Shown here one piece after another: positions 4,864 through 6,140 of a DNA stretch of 6,140 bases (position 1 is its first letter; each line of letters begins with the position of its first letter). This stretch comes from Myxococcales bacterium. GTDB taxonomy: Bacteria; Myxococcota; Bradymonadia; REDH01. The position numbers and the translations under genes were made by a program. Where the stretch lies: positions 1-6,140 of the forward strand of contig JAGWVZ010000231.1 of assembly GCA_018970625.1 (NCBI GenBank), written 5' to 3'. A model generated the notes under the pieces. The model made no database searches, had not been told where the DNA came from, and saw only the letters and a program-made list of their open reading frames with translations.

Positions 4864-6140
4864 ATGAAGGCGCACGCAATCGAAGGCGATTTCAAGGGAT
4901 GGGTAAACAATGCGTTGAGACAGGCAGCGCTCTTCGCGAGCTATGACGCCGCGATGCTCGAACGGGTGGTTCAACTGGCGAAGCTGTTCGAGGTGCCGCC
5001 GGGCGAAGTGTTCATTCGGGAGGGAGAGACGGCCGATTGTTTCTACCTGCTGTTGATGGGCGAGGCGATCGTCCAAACCGTGGAGGCCGAGTCGGGTGCC
5101 CTGATTGAGCTGAGCCGGGTGCGTCCTGTCGAGCCGCTCGGCGAGCTTGCGTTTCTGGGTGGAACGCCGCGCACTGCCACCGTAGTCGCTGCCCGAAATA
5201 CCTACCTGCTGGGCTTCGATGAGCCCGCGTTCGACTCGATGATGGACCGGCTGCCAGGGTTTGCGCGACGCCTGGGTAGAGTGTCAGCGGAACGCCTTCA
5301 GGCGGTATCCCGACGAGTGGGCCTGCCCGAAATCACACGCGCCGAGCTGCAGGTGCCCGAAAAAGACGTCGTGGCGCTACTTCCCGCAGAGATGATTCAG
5401 GAGTTCCGACTGATTCCGCTGCGCCGCGAAGCCGACGCCGTCGTGGTGGGATTTGTGGACAGACCCCATCGCCAGCTCGTCGATGTCGTACGCCGCTCCC
5501 TGTCGGGCGCCAGGCTGACCCCGGTTCGCATCGCGTCTCACGACTTTGAAGACCTTGCCAGGCCGTTCGGGCTTGCCGGGGCGATGGCGTCCGCTTCGAG
5601 CGCCGCCAGTCCGGCGCAGGACCGCAGCAGCCCGGCAGGGCGCTCGCCCGATGACCAGAGCGCCGAAGCCCGGACGTCGGCGGTGGCGAAGGGACGCACC
5701 CGCTCACGCGTCCAGACCTCTGTGGTGGCAAGCGTCGAACAGCTCTCCCTGATGGAGCCGATGCTGCGCCGCATGCTGGAAGTGAACGCCTCTGACCTTC
5801 ACCTCTCGGCCGCACAGTCTCCCCGCTGGCGTATTGACGGCGATCTGCTGGAGATTCCCGAACAGCCGATTCCGGGGCCCAACGAGATCTATGAGCTGCT
5901 CGAGCCGTTCATGAGCACACGCTCGCTCGAAGAGTTCGACCAGCACCATGACTGCGACTTTGCGTTTGCGGTCTCGGGCGTCGGCCGCTTCCGGGTCAAT
6001 ATGTTCCGCGACAACAATGGCGTAGGAGCGGCCTTCCGACTGATTCCGGCCACGATTCCCACCATGGATCAGGTTGGCATTCCCCGGGGAGCGCAACGTC
6101 TGACCGAGCTGAACGCCGGCCTGGTGCTTGTGTGTGGGCC
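4864..6140 (+). CDS. Cyclic-nucleotide-binding domain / PilT-like ATPase fusion (3' truncated by window)
   Basis: The frame is open for 425 codons to the window end, so the gene is partial. Residues about 23-130 form a cyclic-nucleotide-binding domain: PPGEVFIREGE (45-55) and a phosphate-binding cassette with Gly93-Glu94-Leu95-Ala96 and Arg103-Thr104-Ala105 (GELAFLGGTPRTATV), all key positions intact. Residues about 155-232 resemble the second half of the GspE/MshE N-terminal domain (ALLPAEMIQEFRLIPLRR, then VVVGFVDRP and LTPVRIASHDFEDL); the first half, which carries the usual c-di-GMP motif, is not evident. Residues about 237-290 are an Ala/Ser/Pro/Arg/Gln linker. From about 294 the PilT N-terminal domain begins: LRRMLEVNASDLHLSA (301-316), WRIDGDLLEI (322-331) and GRFRVNMFRDNNGVGAAFRLIP (374-395). 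The window ends at LVLVCGP, directly before the expected Walker A loop. PilT ATPases drive type IV pilus retraction at the inner membrane base. Control of that activity by a bound nucleotide is inference. Confidence 0.88.
   Translation, partial: MKAHAIEGDFKGWVNNALRQAALFASYDAAMLERVVQLAKLFEVPPGEVFIREGETADCFYLLLMGEAIVQTVEAESGALIELSRVRPVEPLGELAFLGGTPRTATVVAARNTYLLGFDEPAFDSMMDRLPGFARRLGRVSAERLQAVSRRVGLPEITRAELQVPEKDVVALLPAEMIQEFRLIPLRREADAVVVGFVDRPHRQLVDVVRRSLSGARLTPVRIASHDFEDLARPFGLAGAMASASSAASPAQDRSSPAGRSPDDQSAEARTSAVAKGRTRSRVQTSVVASVEQLSLMEPMLRRMLEVNASDLHLSAAQSPRWRIDGDLLEIPEQPIPGPNEIYELLEPFMSTRSLEEFDQHHDCDFAFAVSGVGRFRVNMFRDNNGVGAAFRLIPATIPTMDQVGIPRGAQRLTELNAGLVLVCG

Overview
The window is about 60% G+C (estimated by eye) and almost fully coding. 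It looks like ordinary chromosomal DNA from a Gram-negative bacterium. A glycoside hydrolase family 57 (GH57) branching enzyme with a DUF4912-like partner, a SMUG1-type uracil-DNA glycosylase and a PilT-type pilus ATPase with extra N-terminal domains together suggest a deltaproteobacterial-type lineage (Myxococcota, Bradymonadota or relatives). That placement is inference. I see no insertion sequence, CRISPR array, rRNA, tRNA or phage gene.

Layout: (1) 26-1210, plus strand: a membrane-anchored coiled-coil protein of unknown function. (2) 1243-2007, plus strand, 32 bp downstream: a SMUG1-family uracil-DNA glycosylase, whose start codon lies in one arm of a perfect 9-bp inverted repeat. (3) 3546-1966, minus strand: a GH57 1,4-alpha-glucan branching enzyme, whose last codons overlap the end of the SMUG1 gene tail to tail by 42 bp. 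(4) 4100-3543, minus strand: a DUF4912-like protein that overlaps the GH57 start by ATGA, with an N-terminal extension holding four cysteines. (5) 4157-4792, plus strand, divergent from (4): a NarL/FixJ-type response regulator. (6) 4864 to the window end, plus strand: a multidomain protein with a cyclic-nucleotide-binding domain, a GspE/MshE-N-like segment, a low-complexity linker and the N-terminal domain of a PilT-like ATPase. The window cuts it just before the expected Walker A loop.

Three functional units can be inferred. The first pairs a structural coiled-coil protein with base-excision repair, with no evident functional link. The second is a translationally coupled glycogen/alpha-glucan operon (DUF4912-like then GH57). 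The third is a signalling/motility pair, with the response regulator followed 71 bp later by the sensor-fused pilus ATPase, suggesting control of type IV pilus retraction by phosphorelay and possibly by a nucleotide second messenger. The fused ATPase is the most interesting item.
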